A stretch of DNA of 64,000 bases from Proteles cristata cristata. Lineage: Eukaryota; Chordata; Mammalia; Carnivora; Hyaenidae. The stretch's first letter is position 1. Each line of letters opens with the position of its first letter. The stretch is from positions 682,001 to 746,000 of the forward strand of contig JAESUZ010001071.1 in the NCBI GenBank assembly GCA_017311185.1. Direction: 5' to 3'. The notes under the pieces were generated by a model. It had not been told where the DNA came from. It searched no databases and saw only the letters and a program-made list of their open reading frames with translations. Of this stretch, positions 1-12,811 are shown in pieces. The position numbers were made by a program, and so were the translations under genes.

Positions 1-494
1 AACCAAAGCAATTAAGATGCAAGGCATACTCAGAGTAGGATAGGTAAGTAATGCATTAAGAGTCTAGTTATAAGATTTCAGGACTGAGAGAGCTCATGAT
101 CAAAGTAGAGAGAGTATGGTCCACTAAAAAGTATTCAGATTTATTAAAAGCACATCAAACCAAACCAAACCGAACAAACAAGAGAAACAAATGCCAATTA
201 CCCAAAATTTTTACAGGTTTGTATAGTTCTGGGTTTCTGATATCTTACATCATCTCAGGATGAGCTTTCCTTACCTCCGATCTATATGTTTTTATATCCT
301 GTTTTAATTCTCTGTGCAAAAATCTATCACTACTTGATATGCTATTTTCTTGTGCATGTATTTATTTATTTTTGCCATTCTCTGCTTGCTAGGATTTAAA
401 TGCAATGAAATCAAGGTTCTTATTTTTTTTTATTAATGACTACCTGGCACCTAAAAATATATCTACCACATGCTTATGGACTCATTTTTTGCTA
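1..494. other. No recognised feature
   Basis: AT-rich unique-looking sequence with no frame of note, no recognisable repeat family and no RNA gene. The short frame that starts near 405 runs into the SINE at 554 and is not a gene. Confidence 0.5.
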
Positions 495-1235
495 CAGAAC
501 TATTTTGCTACAGAACAAACTACCAATACTCACCAACAAGTATTTAGTGGTTTCTTACTTTTTTATTTTTTTAATGTTTTATTTCTGAGAGAGAGAGACA
601 GCGTGAGCAGGGGAGGGTCAGAGAGAGAGGGAGACACAGAATATGAAACCGGCTGCAGGCTCTGAGCTGGCTGTCAGCACAGAGCCTGTCGCAGGGCTTG
701 AACCCACGAACCATGAGATCATGACCTGAGCAGAAGTCGAACGCTTAACTGACTGAGCCACCCAGGTGCCCCAAGTACTTAGTGGTTTAACACAGCATTA
801 CATTATTAGTATCATCACAGTTTAGGGGATGGAGGGGGCAGTTCTTCTTCTGGCCTCCCCTAGGCTTACCCCTGTGGCTGCATTTAGGAGGAAGTTTGCC
901 TGAGTTGGAAGTCCAAGATGACCTCAGTTATGCATGGCAATTGATACTGTCAGCTAAGATGCCTCATATCCTCCATGGTCTTTCAACCTACAGTGGGATA
1001 GACTGGTTTCCTTATGTTGTATTCTATAGGCCACATTCCAAGAGGGTGATGACAGAATCTGTGATGCTCCTAAAGCCCAGCCTTAGAAGTGTGCAATATC
1101 ACTTCTGCTTCATGAATTGATCAAAGCAGGTTGTGTCGCCAGCCCAGATTCAAGGGATGGGGAAACCATCTCTGTTCCTTGATGAAAGGGGCTGCAAAAT
1201 ATTGTAGCCATGTTTTTTAATCAACCACAGTTGAG
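495..1235 (-). mobile_element. Ancient MaLR-like LTR relic, split by a SINE
   Basis: Read on the minus strand, this resembles the ancient mammalian LTR-like family whose sense strand ends in a 'tttaagccactaagttttg ... gcagcaatag' type segment. The plus strand shows the antisense landmarks in order: a run like 'acaaactacc' near 517, 'ttagtggttt' at the SINE junction, 'gtggctgcat' near 872, 'ccaagatgacctca' near 912, and 'agcccagattcaagggatgg' near 1141. The element is heavily diverged. The felid SINE at 554-772 interrupts it and duplicates 16 bp of it. The same family seems to recur on the plus strand near 28880 and 51150. The subfamily assignment is a recollection of consensus sequence and could be wrong. 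Confidence 0.55.
554..772 (-). mobile_element. Felid tRNA-Lys SINE (SINEC_Fc type)
   Basis: Full-length Can-SINE in reverse orientation: T-rich start, GA-rich block, then the inverted tRNA part ending in CCACCCAGGTGCCCC. Target-site duplications AAGTATTTAGTGGTTT (538-553) and AAGTACTTAGTGGTTT (773-788) differ at one base. It landed inside the older LTR-like repeat around it, so it is younger than that element. Confidence 0.95.
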
Positions 1236-1279
1236 GTTCAGTAAGAATGCATTATATGAATGAATGGATGGTGTGATTA

Positions 1280-1500
1280 AAGGCATAGCCAAGAAATAAT
1301 ATACCATATTCTTTAGTTTATAAACAATGGGTAGTAATGTGGATTCTGGAATACGAGGCGACATGATCAAAGTGAAGTTTTAGGAAGATTAATCTGCCTA
1401 TGGCTAAAAGAGGAGATAAATTGGGGAGAAACTAGATGCAGGAAAGTCATTTGAAGCCTGCCATGATAAACCAAAAGTAATGAAGTGAAGAATTTGAAGA
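1280..1500 (+). mobile_element. Probable L2 LINE fragment
   Basis: A diverged stretch resembling the L2 3' region: 'gacatgatcaaagtgaagtt' near 1361, followed by a 'ttaatctgcctatggct' segment and 'ggggagaaactagatgcagg'. In the L2 consensus this order is 'gacatgatctgactt ... aagatcactctggct'. Identity is low and the boundaries are approximate. No coding capacity remains. Confidence 0.45.
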
Positions 1501-2939
1501 ATCGTCATAAATTTTACTCCTATTTCTCATTTACTTACTTGGGGTTTACAGCAATGTATGAATGAGTGTGGCATCATGCTAAATGATTGCTTGCCTAAGG
1601 ACAGATGCATGGGACCTGCCAATGTATGGCAGGAGAATAACATGCACCTGGAAAGGAATTAAGATGACACTGATATCTGAGTGGCTGCAGCCAATTTTCC
1701 ACATATTTACAGGTTAATTTTAATTTATTGGCAATTCAAGGTAGTTTGCATAATTCAAGGTAAAATGTGAGATCTGTTTTTTTGAGGAAAAATTTCCTTG
1801 GGATATATGTATTTTTTAATGCCCAAACACATTACATTTAGAGGTGGCACTTTGTGTACTAAAGTTAACTTAAAGCCTGATGGCCATTTACTTAGAATCG
1901 ACTGATATTAAAGATGTAAAAATATTAACACAGCATTTCAGTTTTCCCTGGAGACATCTCAGCTCTGTGTCTATCTGTTGCTGAAAAATGTAGAAGCTCA
2001 TATATTTCAAGGTATTTTCACTCTGGATGGTTATGCTTGTCAGTACTTCTCCTGTTCAAAGACAGATTTGAAAAACACCCCAGCTTTAGGAATGTTTTCC
2101 TCTAGAAAAAAATATTATTTTCTTTCTTAGAAGGGCAAAAGGGAAAGAATTCAAGCTTAACAGAAATCAAGTTATAAGTTTTTCTGAAGGATGCTGCCTT
2201 TTATATACTTCACAATAAAAAAAAAGAGGAATTGATGGAAATGTATCTGATTCCTATGTAAAAAGGCTAACTTTTGGAGTTTGAAAATGTATGTCATTTA
2301 AAAAATTTGTTTCAATGTGCAATAACAGAACATAAAATCTCAACTGTAATATAATGAGCAGCATCCTGGCAATTAAAATTCTTTATATGAACTCTTCAAT
2401 GGCTAAAAAATAATAAACAACAATGGAAATTTTCAATAAACTTTCACTAAATCAACTTTCCAAAAATAGATTCCTAACTTTATAGGTATAAGAATGCAAA
2501 GTTGGTTTACCTTTTATATATTACTCAAAATGTAATTAAATTCTAGCTCTAATTTGTTGTTAGCATTTTTGTTGTAAGTAGATTTTGACCTTGTTTTAAT
2601 AATAATAATGATTTATAGGTTAGATCTCCTTGTTTTCCCTCATAATTCCAACTGCCAATTCCCCTACTTTACTTGGTTGAATGGGAGAAATTTTATTTGA
2701 TTGTTTGTTTCTTTATTCTTTTCCCTGAGACCTCTAGGCCAGGGTGTCTAATAAATTTGGATAGTGAAAATTATCACTGCTCCTACTTCAAACATACAAA
2801 TTCAGCATCTCCAAAAATGTGGTCTTTTGATCTTTATTTTTAATAAATTAGGTGACTATTTTGAACTATAAAATTCAGACACCTGCTTTAGATTTGACCC
2901 CTAGTAATTTGTTTGACTCACCCTTGATTTGGTAAGAGA
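1501..2939. other. No recognised feature
   Basis: AT-rich sequence with no frame longer than background, no tandem repeat and no recognisable interspersed repeat. It could hold repeats too diverged to see by eye. Confidence 0.45.
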
Positions 2940-3250
2940 TAACAGTCAGCTCTGTATTTTACAACTATTTATGGGGTACTTTTCTTATGCTAGAAAATGC
3001 TCCATGTGTTGGGAATACAGTAACTAATCAAAGAAGTTCTCCGTTTTCAAGGAATTCTGGATCTACAGAAATAATTCAATTACAATACAATTAGGAAAAT
3101 GCCATGAGACATGTAATTCAGGGAGGTGTGGTCATAGGGATATTAAGAAAGATTATCTGAAGGAATTAACATCACATCATAGTCTTAAAGAAAGCTTCTA
3201 AGAGATGGAAAGTTTTGCAGAGTCGTGAGAGAGATCATGCTGTTTTCAGA
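2940..3250 (+). mobile_element. Probable L2 LINE fragment
   Basis: Diverged L2-like 3' sequence. The landmarks are 'actatttatggggtacttt' near 2963, 'gttgggaatacagtaac' near 3009 (L2 has 'gctggggatacagcagtgaac'), 'ttcaaggaattctgg' and a later 'gaggtgtggtcat'. The order matches L2. Edges and subfamily are uncertain. Confidence 0.5.
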
Positions 3251-3635
3251 TACTGCAGTTCGTTCTTTATTACTGGAAAAGGAGGTATAACTGGAAACAA
3301 GAGATAAAGGAGAGGTAAGAGACAAAGCTGAAGAATTCTACTGGAGCCACTTGTGAAATTTTTTTATATTGTTTTATGAAATTTCTTTGGAAATCACTTA
3401 TCCCATAAACCCAGTATATGAGGTGTACTGACATTAGCCAACTAGATTTTACTCCTGTATTTCTAGAAAATATGGCTAATATTATTGTTAGAAACATATT
3501 GCTACAGTGGGAATCCCATTTTATAAGAAAAGAGTATAACCTTGTTTCTAAAATAAGTCTTTTGGTATATAAAAGCAGCTCACTATAAAAAAAATGGAGT
3601 CCTCAAGATTTTCTCATTTTAGAAAATAATCATTC
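3251..3635. other. No recognised feature
   Basis: No repeat or gene recognised. A short minus-strand frame at 3270-3497 shows no domain or composition that suggests coding. Confidence 0.4.
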
Positions 3636-3915
3636 TTGACTGTGGTCCTCATCTCGTACCTCACGTCTGTTCTAGCAACAAATCTTGCGAGCTTTACCTT
3701 CAAAATATGTCCAGAATTTGACCACCCTTCACGATTTACATTATTGCCACCTTGGCCCAACACCCGCCCTGCTCCAGACACACACATTCTCTTCCTCCTC
3801 TGTAGTTCAATAGTAGCTGCCCGGCTTTTCCGCTTTCTTGCTTGCTCCCCTGTAATCTATTCTCTACACAGAAACTAGAATGCAGTTAGATGAGGCTTCT
3901 GTTACATAATGGGGT
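3636..3915 (-). mobile_element. L2 LINE fragment, antisense
   Basis: The plus strand reads as the complement of the L2 3' region: 'atgtccagaatttgaccac' at about 3706, 'caccttggccca' near 3750, 'ctcctctgtagttcaatagt' near 3795, 'cctgtaatctattctctaca' near 3849 and 'tgcagttagatga'. These follow the L2 antisense order (vatccagaatctgaccac ... caccctggtccaa ... attgcaatag ... acagtctattctcaacaca). The plus-strand frame at 3636-3878 lies on the non-coding side of this relic and is not a gene. Confidence 0.75.
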
Positions 3916-6140
3916 CAGACAGGAATGTTTGTGGCTCTCAGCTGATCCACCTGAGGATTTTTTGTTATTCTTTTACCCCCGTTGTGATGTGATGGTAAAT
4001 TTATAAATGTAGCAGGTATTGTCTAAGAAAAACATGGTGAGTAGGGCTTGGATCTATGTCACCCTAACTACGTAAGTCACCCAGATCAACAAAGTGAACA
4101 AAAGCTGGGGGAAATCTAGAAATTATGGCGGAGGAGGAAATACTAAGAATCAGTGGTGGTCTTATGGCCAGCTCTCTGTGAACATTATAGACTTTTGCAC
4201 AAATCTTTTTTTCATGAGTTTTGTTTCCCCCAAGTAGGCTTAAGCATCCTAGAGAAGCTACTCTCAGAATTTATAAAGATAGATCTAAGCAACACAAGGG
4301 GTGGACTGTAGTAGGTAATGGCATCCAGGTCTCCTTTCAGATATAAGAAAGTATTCTGGGAAACTGTTGTTTTAAGCCCTTAGCTATCAACCCTCTCTGG
4401 GATTTTTATCTTCTCTGAATCTCAGGTGAGTCATCACCCAATAGTAATGATCTCAAGATATTTAATTTACTTCCTGACAACAGAGAGGAATATGAAATTT
4501 TAAAAGCTCCTATTTGAGCTTAGCTTGATTTCTTTTGAGGACCCTAAATTTAAGGCATCCCAAAGCCTTAGCAAAGTCTTTTGGGACAGCTTGATAGGTG
4601 TTTAAGTCTTAGATACACATAATTTCTTCCTCTCAGATAATGAGAGAGCTTAGTCTCTAAAGAGGGTAAATAGAATTAACCAGGAGGAGGAAGGAGCTCC
4701 TCATATGCTTTTGGTACTACTGTTTTTGCCCTTGAAGATATAAGTACATCAGACAAGTGCTGTTCTCTCTACAAATGAAGTGACTTTTCCCAACCTGCAC
4801 ATTTGAAATGAAACATGCTTGCCAGGGCCTGTATTTCCAAGATACACATTTGTTTCTGGCCTGACACAAAAGGCACTATGTTTTGTTTTTATTTGTTTTT
4901 ATTGATCACTATCTTCTGATTTCAAAACTAAAATTCGGACTCAAAAAAATGAAGAAAGAATGTTTAAAGTAATAAAGCCAGCATCATCAAAATACTCAAG
5001 AGTGAGAAAGAAGATTAATATAATAACCACCCTTCTTAAAGTTTCCAACCTTCCCATGACTTTTTGACTCAACACATATGGGTCAGCATATGGTTTTCCC
5101 TTTTATTTTTCCTGAATGTTGCAATAACCTTCTAATCTGAGATGAACTTGAAATTACGAACACTGCCTTTATGCACATGAGAAAGCTTTTATATAAAATT
5201 TCAGTTAAATATTTTTTTTGCATCAGAGGAAATGAACTTCAGCATTTCATTTTTTTCTTTTTTCTTTTTTTTTTGTAATTTCTTTGATCACTAAGTATTT
5301 CATAGTCATTGGGCAAATATTAATGATAAAAAAAGCTTAACATAGTTTAGGCACTGAATATAGCCACATTTTGGTTTGCTAGTTTATTTACTTTGATAGT
5401 ACTTAATTGCTTTGTACTCTAAATTTAGAAAATCTTAACATTTAGGTTCACAGTAAAAGTAAGTCAGAACATAAAGGCAGAAAACCCCTCACCTTGCATA
5501 TTCAGAATATCAATGGATATTAATTATATAATTTTAATTAATCACTCTCTGAATCTTACATTTGTCATTTGTAAAAATACTTGGCCTAAAAGGAATTTCA
5601 ACTTAGAGTCTTAGATCCTATGGATATTGAAAAGTTTTTATGCTTCCTCACTGAACATAACTGAAATATCCCAGTGTAAAATCTGTACAAACCTCATGGG
5701 GAAAGAAAAAGAATTAGATGCAAGTGAACATTACATTGCATTCTATTGTTTCTTTAGTATTTTTCAACTATGGAGACTTAGAGTACCCTAGTGAAAATTA
5801 TATTTACCTATTTATTTTTCTAATGGAATATTACTTGATGTGGCAGATGGCTGTTTGTAGTGGTCATGCTTGATGCTTTTGTTCAGTGTTGGAGAGAAGA
5901 ACATGAATGGAAATGGGTTTCCAAACATGAATGGAACATAGGCTTCCAAACTACATTATTATGGGATAGACTGATAACAATTAGTTTTTCCTCAATGTAC
6001 CTACCCTTTACAATAATAGATTTTAAGACACATAAAATAATGACTAAATTTATCAGCCTTCCTTGTAGCAAGACAGATACATGACTAATTCTCAATAGGG
6101 CATAACTGTGGGTTTCTTATATTATCTTCTTGATCACCTT
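3916..6140. other. No recognised gene or family-level repeat
   Basis: About 2.2 kb of AT-rich sequence. It holds a T-rich low-complexity run near 5249-5274 and a two-copy 24-bp tandem duplication at 5901-5949, listed separately. Frames are under 80 codons and overlap on both strands, as expected by chance. Confidence 0.45.
5901..5949. repeat. Two-copy 24-bp tandem duplication
   Basis: Two adjacent units both begin ACATGAATGGAA and end with TTCCAA. The first is 5901-5924 and the second 5925-5949. The second differs by a few substitutions in its middle and by one base in length, so this is an old local duplication. Confidence 0.75.
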
Positions 6141-6204
6141 AAATTATTTTTTCAATTTTAGAGACAGAAAGAGCAGGAGTCAGGGAGAGAGGGGGAGAGG
6201 AGGC

Positions 6205-6242
<38 letters not shown>

Positions 6243-6391
6243 ATTGAGAGACAAAGAATCTTAACCAGGCTCCATGCTTATTGTAGAGCCCAATGTGGGG
6301 CTCAATCCCCATGTCCCTGGGATAATGACCTGAGATGAAATCAAGAGTCAAGAGTCAGAAGCTCAACTGACTGAGCCACCCAGGCACCCTT
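6141..6391 (-). mobile_element. Older Can-SINE, reverse, with GA microsatellite
   Basis: Reverse Can-SINE with a long GA block and the tail CTGAGCCACCCAGGCACCC. The tRNA-related part is more diverged than in the youngest copies in the window and carries a local 'aagagtca' duplication near 6342-6357. Short duplications GATCACCTT flank it (6132-6140 and 6393-6401). Confidence 0.88.
6204..6239 (+). repeat. (GA)n microsatellite inside a SINE
   Basis: Nearly perfect GA dinucleotide run that grew from the GA/CT block of the surrounding reverse SINE. Confidence 0.9.
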
Positions 6392-7026
6392 AGATCACCT
6401 TTAAGATACTACTGGTACTTGTCCCATCCTCATCCACCCTTCTTCTCTATTGTGATTTAGCTGTCTAGGACACAGTTTTGGACCATAAAGGTCATATCTA
6501 GTGGGTTGTGAAATAATCAACTGAAGGAAATTGCAGTAATGGATTTTTAAATGCAGTAATGGATTACTTCCCTTACTGATGCAGGCAATATAGATACTCT
6601 CTCTTGTTTAGCCTATAATTTTGGGTTTCTCTTCTACCCAACTAAATAGAATATTAACTAATTCACTTATTTTAGAGGTTTGGCTGAGAAGCCAAGTTAA
6701 TTTGTACTTACTTTTTCCTGCATTATATTTTCATGCAATATTAATGGAAAAAAGAATAATGAAAATAATAAAACTCAAAAGAAGTAAACAAAGTAAATAT
6801 TCCCTCCTCTCACCCACACCAAATTTCCTATGACTAAAACTTGCATTTTTAAAAATATGTATTTCTGTGATAGACTGTGCCTAAAGAATTACTTGACTGT
6901 GATCAAACAAGCACTTTGGCCCAAACTCCTGTTATAAAAGTTTATGATAATCTTATCACCCTCATTTTGTTGATGAGGTCATGTTGCTATTGACATAGTA
7001 TTGATTGATTGAAATATAAAATCATT
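6392..7026. other. No recognised feature
   Basis: Unique-looking sequence between two SINEs. A short internal repeat, 'gcagtaatggatt', occurs at about 6533 and 6553. No gene or RNA is evident. Confidence 0.4.
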
Positions 7027-7239
7027 GGGGCCCCTGGGTGGCTTAGTCAGTTAAGCGTCCGACTTTCGCTTAGGTCATGATCTCGCGGTTCGTGGGTTCG
7101 AGCCCCGCGTCGGGCTCTGTGCTGACTGCCAGCTCAGAGCCTGGAGCCTGTTTCAGTCTGTGACTCCCTCTCTCTCTGACCCTCCCCTGCTCACGCTGTC
7201 TCTCTCTCTCTCCTAGAAATAAAAAAAAAAAAAAAAAAA
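7027..7239 (+). mobile_element. Young felid SINE with perfect 16-bp duplication
   Basis: Full-length Can-SINE of the type with CTTTCGCTTAGGTCATGATC and TGCTGACTGCCAGCTCAG, ending CCTAGAAATAAA plus a pure A tail of nearly 20. RNA polymerase III box A and box B matches (TGGCTTAGTCAG and GGTTCGAGCCC) are intact. The flanks carry an identical GAAATATAAAATCATT (7011-7026 and 7240-7255). Intact CpGs, a long A tail and perfect duplications all point to a recent insertion. Confidence 0.97.
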
Positions 7240-7255
7240 GAAATATAAAATCATT

Positions 7256-10200
7256 AAAGGGATGACCTTAATGTGGGGGTTGTAGGTGGTGGTAGGGAGT
7301 GGAGTGACATATGTTTTCGTTTTCTTAGTGCCATGCTTTTTTCCCCCACAATTCAGGTAAATCCTTAAACTTCAGTCTTAATTTTTGATTCTTTCCTGAA
7401 AGGTCAGTAAAATATCACTTGGATATTTAAAAAGGTGAATGGGAAAAAGGCAGGCACATATCTTTTTCTCCATCTTGGTAACATTAGTAACTAACTTTCC
7501 AAATCAAAAGTAATGTTTCAAAAATGAAATAATTTTCATGAAGCCAAACCTCTGTCTTGACTCTCAAGAGTCCTTGAAGAGTGTACAAAGCCTGACTATA
7601 CCCAAGGTATTTCCTGCTTTCTTTGGTCAGTGACTTTCAATAAGCAACTACCTTTCTTCTCACATTAATATTATTTATAAGGGAACTTGTTAGTAAAAGG
7701 AGGAAGCCAAATTCCTTCAGAAAGTGACAATCCAGTATCTGCTATCTAAACAGTCAATGCATTTTATCTGGCGCTTCTCACACCTGCAACCCCAACTGTA
7801 CATTTTCCAAATTTAATCTTAAGAAAAGGTCATTTAGATTACAAGTTTAAAAATCCTTAAATTTTTAGTGTGGCTCACCATGCATATGAATGAAATTTAG
7901 AAGAAGTGGAAAACAGATTCTTCCTTCACTTTCTCAGTGTCCTCTCCTACATTTTTCCTTTGACAGAATGCCCATCTTTATGATTCAACTATTTGAGCCA
8001 TGGTGTGGGTTACCTTGTATGATTATAGTCATCCAGTGGTGCTCATCTTCATTTTTTCTTGGGTTTCTGCTCTGTCTTCATTACTCTGCTTTCTTCAACT
8101 CTCCGTGTATCTACATGTGTTCACACATGGGTGTACAACTTAAGTAGAATGATCTGTTTATTCTGGAAACAGTCATAACACCATATTTGCCAATGTGAGA
8201 TCACCGGAATAACTTGAGCTGATGTCTTCCACATGTTGGCTGACTATTTGAATTCTAGTTTAACCAATGTGTGCAATTTCTCAATTCCCACATATGCTGA
8301 GGAAGGGCCTTATTTAGAAGGCCGGGGAATCTCCAAGTATCTGACAATAGCATTCTGTGAAACTGTTGTTTTATCTAAAGAGAATATGTCCTTAAGCAAT
8401 CTGACATCTCCTATTGTTAAGCTAGTCATACGTGAAAGAAACTTGGATCTATAAAAACCTTTCCAGATTTCTTGGATTAGTAATAACCAAAATTATATGC
8501 AAAAAATAAATCTCATGATCTAAATAATTATATCATCTTTCCTCAGAGAAAAAAGACTTCATAACTCATAAGACATTAATAGAAATAATTCATAGGCAGA
8601 AAGTTGTTTCAAATTTTATTCTATCTTGTCTCTATTTCTTGAGCATAATGGCCATATTTTTTTGCTTGTGAATAATCAGAAAGTGATCATTCTGAATTAT
8701 CATGCATCTCTTCAATAGGATTTATTTAGGTTTTGTATGAAATTTAATGGGCCATGATATTGAAATTGTCTGTTTTTGCTCATTGTCATATTATTTGTAA
8801 TTTGCTTCAGGTCCATGCCTCAGCTATAAGGTGATATATTTTAAAGTGGGGATGGTAACGTTGTCCTCATACTTTAAATGACGTTGAGCTGGAATCTTTG
8901 GTGTTTTCTTGGTTATGAATAATACTGCAAAAGTGCAGAGCCACATATGGTGGCTGGCTTTAACTCTCTCTGATGATAAAGAACACTTCTTAGTTATTTT
9001 TATTCTGGTAACAGTGGTGGATAGAGGTGATTTCATGACAGTGTATGAAGCTTTGCTGTATAGACAATAAATTCTTATTTTCCTGAGTAATCTTATGTAT
9101 AGGCAATGATTCAGTCTTCTGCACACCTGCTGTTGATTCATTCACCCAACACCAATCCCCACTAAGACCATAAAGGTCATCACTATAGTAGCACAAAGAT
9201 AGTGGGAGTCATGTAAGCAGACATGTAACATTGACAACAGAGGAGTACTATTGTAAGTAATTAGAGACGCTACCGAATTCTCAGTCTAACTCAAATCCCA
9301 GCGTAACAAATTATTCAGGATATTTTTAGAATTGTAGTCCACCTCAATAGTAATTCTATTCACTAACACTAATGGCAAAAATAATACTAATAATGCCATT
9401 TTAATTGCCTTATTCATATAACTTTGTTAATAAAAGTAATTATCTTCTTAGGATAGGGATTTTAGGGTATAACTGCAAGCTCAAAAAAAAAAATCATCTA
9501 TATACCCTCAAGGATTTTGATACATATTCTAGATTGTTCTCCAGAAAGGCTCTATTATATTCTTCTACTAAAAACGCATGATGATGCCTGTACAGACAGT
9601 GGATTTGAGACATGTAGAATGTTGTGCTCTGATAACGAGCATTTCAACATCATGTGAGGAAACAGGGAGAAAAGTTTGTCTGTCTTCCTAACAACAGATC
9701 CTCCTATGTCTTGATTATGCGTCGTGATTTTCCTTACATATTCCTTTTGCATGGACATGTGCTTAGGGAAGGTTGTGGCAGGGGGTCCTACTCAGATATT
9801 GGGACAAATTATGATAATTCTAAGTCAGATATGGACTTCCAGTTTCTTAACCAGTAATTGGTTAGGCATAGTCATGAGATACAATATCATTAAATAAGAG
9901 GGAGGTCTACTGGGTTGGGGCTTCTATGAAACTGTGTCCTCTGTGTAGTAAAGACATTTGTAAAGAAAATGCCCTAGTTTTTTCTGGATTTGGTTATAAT
10001 GTGTTCTGATCTGATGGATGCACTCTAGCAGGTCTTTTGGAAGCATGAGGGCCAACCTACTATAAAGTCAATGCACTGAAGATAGACAAATGGAAGATTG
10101 AAGAAAACCTGTGACTTGGATATCTGTTATCCTCAATGACCTATAACAATAATTTTTCTTTATTGCTTAAGTCACTTTCATATTTTTTTTGTTATTTAAT

Positions 10201-11709
10201 GCTGGAAGTAACTTGATTCAACCCTTACTTTCAGTTTTAAGCTTTAAGCATGAATAGCAAATTTGAATGCATATGTTCTAGGTGTTCACTGCAAAGTTCT
10301 GATGCCTGTAGCAGACTCCTATTTAACCAAGTGAAATATCAGTAATATAGTGTAGAATATAAAAGAGGTCCTGGAGGAAATGTGATGATATAAAGTATTT
10401 GTGGGCTTTATAATTATGATAGAGACTTGGAAATATGGAAAAGGGTATAGTGTGGCATGAAAAGCTGAAATTCTGTGATAAAGATGATCTTTTCCATATA
10501 TTACTGCCTCATTCAATGTGTTGAAACAGGATTAGTGAAATTCATTTTTCTGTCCTTCCCCATGCTTGCCTCATTTTCTATAGGAGAAAACACATGAAAT
10601 GAAAATCATGCATCCCCTAGTGAAATATACCACATTTCGGTGGTTCAAGGAACTAGTGTGTGGTTGACATGGCTCTGTCTTTGGTTATTTGCTTATTTTC
10701 ATGCCAGATACTTTAATTACAGATTGAGGATGAAGGAGAGTACAGAATTTCAGAAAAGACATGCAAGTTTACTACAAATCCCTGATAAGCAAGGTTATAA
10801 AGGTGTAAGTGGTGTCAATAGTAGCAGTTAAATCATTTTTACCACAGTACTTTCCAGTTGTCTAATATGATAATTATTGTTATTATGTAACTACAAGAAG
10901 GATGGAAAAAATGATCCTATCTTAGGTTGACTTCATTATGTGGGCTTTTTCCATAAGGGTTATGATTTGTTTTAAAATGGTACATGGCTTAGGCTGAGGC
11001 TTGTTCATTTCCCCTGGTAATTAGCTACTGAACAGTACACTATCTCTGTGTGATATTAGGAATCTTATGGTTTAAAAGCTCTTAAGCAATTCTTGCTCAT
11101 GGGGCTGCAACAGAACTTAATGATCTAGGTTATCACTTTACTTGTCAGTTTACTTGAGTTTATCTGGGTTCTGTCTGAATTTTAACAGCAAGGAAATCCA
11201 GTGGAGGACAAGTTATCAGCTATGTGAATGACTATTTAGAGTGTTCATTCATTGAATCTGCAAGAGAGAGGGTTAGAGCTTTTGCATAGATTTCTTCTCT
11301 ATTTCATGTCATCTGTGGGAAAGTTGAATGAAGTTCCTGATGAGTGTACTCTAGGCAAGAAAGGAAAAGGCACTCCATGTTAATCTCACCAGATAGGGGT
11401 TGTAAAGTTGCCAGTGAGGGCTAGAGCTCAAGGGCCTGGGTTGCTTATTCATTTGCAGGCAAATGACTATGGATACCTTTCCTGGAATGCAGTTATCATT
11501 TTGACATTAAAATTTTTGATTTCTACTCCTAACAAATATTTTTCAGACTGGAGTTAAGTTTACTAATACACACACACTCACTCACTCATCCCCATCCCTA
11601 TCCATCACACATTTGCTAATCACCTTTTCCTCTAATTCCATTAAACAGAACAAGAAAGTTGAAAGAGAAAAATGGTACTATAATTCCTTGTCACAGATTT
11701 GACATTAAA
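7256..11709. other. No recognised gene; mostly unique sequence
   Basis: About 4.5 kb with no defensible coding sequence. The longest frame is a minus-strand 105-codon run at 8824-9141, whose product has no domain I recognise and whose strand-mate frames overlap it. A short stretch near 9450-9600 (GGGTATAACTGCAAGCTC and later TTGTTCTCCAGAAAGGCT) weakly resembles antisense old L1. The rest shows nothing I can name. Confidence 0.45.
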
Positions 11710-11910
11710 TCCTCTAGAATTTCTTCTCTTTCCTGGCACCCTGTGTACACTTCTGTTATTATACCACATTTTATTTATTTATCTATTTCCCATCTAAAAC
11801 TCTGAGATTTTTGAAAGCTGGGCCTGTATGTTTTATCTCCATAGGCATGGTGACTGCTCCACAGTAGGCATTCTAGAGAAGTCTGGTAGAATTACAGAAA
11901 ATGAATATTT
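11710..11910 (-). mobile_element. Probable L2 fragment, antisense
   Basis: The plus strand shows the antisense 3' end of L2: 'tttcccatctaaaactctgag' near 11786 (L2 'tccactagactgtgagctc'), 'gggcctgtatgttttatctcc' near 11820, and 'tccacagtaggcattctaga' near 11859 where L2 has 'cacagtaggtgctcaata'. Divergence is high. Confidence 0.6.
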
Positions 11911-12790
11911 TGAAGGTATATAATAAATGACTTCACTAAAATGAGCCCTCATTCAGAAATGATGGTGGTTTCTTTAGTGGATAATTTATTCCAACACAAT
12001 ATGGAGAAATAAGAATGGTTTCATTATATTTCATTTGGCTTATTTAGGAAAAGGAACTTTGGCTCAGTTGTCTGAGTTATAAAATAAGCAGGAAGAAGAT
12101 GAAAAAAACTGATGTCACTACCCTAACTGATTTTGTAAAGAAAGGAATTCTAAGACTATATCTTTTGTTTGATTCTTTGCAGGGGCCCATGCAAATGTTT
12201 AAAACAGAAATTTAAAATAAACCCAGAGGTTGGACATGATTTTTGATGATGTGGGTTAAGTTGTTTATTTAATTCAAGATATGAGGACTGAGAAAATATT
12301 TGAGCTATGCACTTTATGAAAATTTCACTGGAAAAGTTGTGTATCACTATTTGTTGTGGAGGACAATCAATCTCACTCAACATGATGTAGTTACTAATGT
12401 ACCAAAAAATATCATCATTAAAAAGTGAAAACTCTCTCAGTGACTGTAGCTGTGAAACACAACCCAAAAATAATTTTATGATATTTGTTAAAATATGTGG
12501 AAAGGTGACTTAATTGTTACAGAATAATGACTAATGAACAAGGGCTGCCAAAAGTAATGAATGAGCTTATGTATCTATGGATATCTGAGTAGACATAAGT
12601 TTCTGCCATTAACATAGTGTAACCTTGGATAGAAGATATAGCCAATCTTTTTTTCTGTTATTCTAATTTGTTAAAAAAAAAGAGGGTGGTTTAGATAAAC
12701 TTTTATAAATAGCTTTCTAAAGAACATTGTTATGACAAAATGTTAAAAGATTTAAAACAATGTGGAGTCTCTGGCTGAGAAAGATAAACA
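11911..12790. other. No recognised feature
   Basis: AT-rich sequence just upstream of the long L1. A minus-strand frame of 103 codons at 12156-12467 has no recognisable motif. Confidence 0.4.
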
Positions 12791-12811
12791 CTTGCAGTTT
12801 GAAGATAGCAG

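Noticed and set aside
3636..3878. Plus-strand 80-codon frame with a membrane-like translation
   Set aside because: It lies antisense in an L2 relic, so the open frame is incidental.
7027..7110. Possible tRNA-Lys gene
   Set aside because: The tRNA-like part has a SINE body and A tail with flanking duplications. It is a retrotransposed SINE, not a tRNA gene, and the same holds for the other Can-SINE heads.
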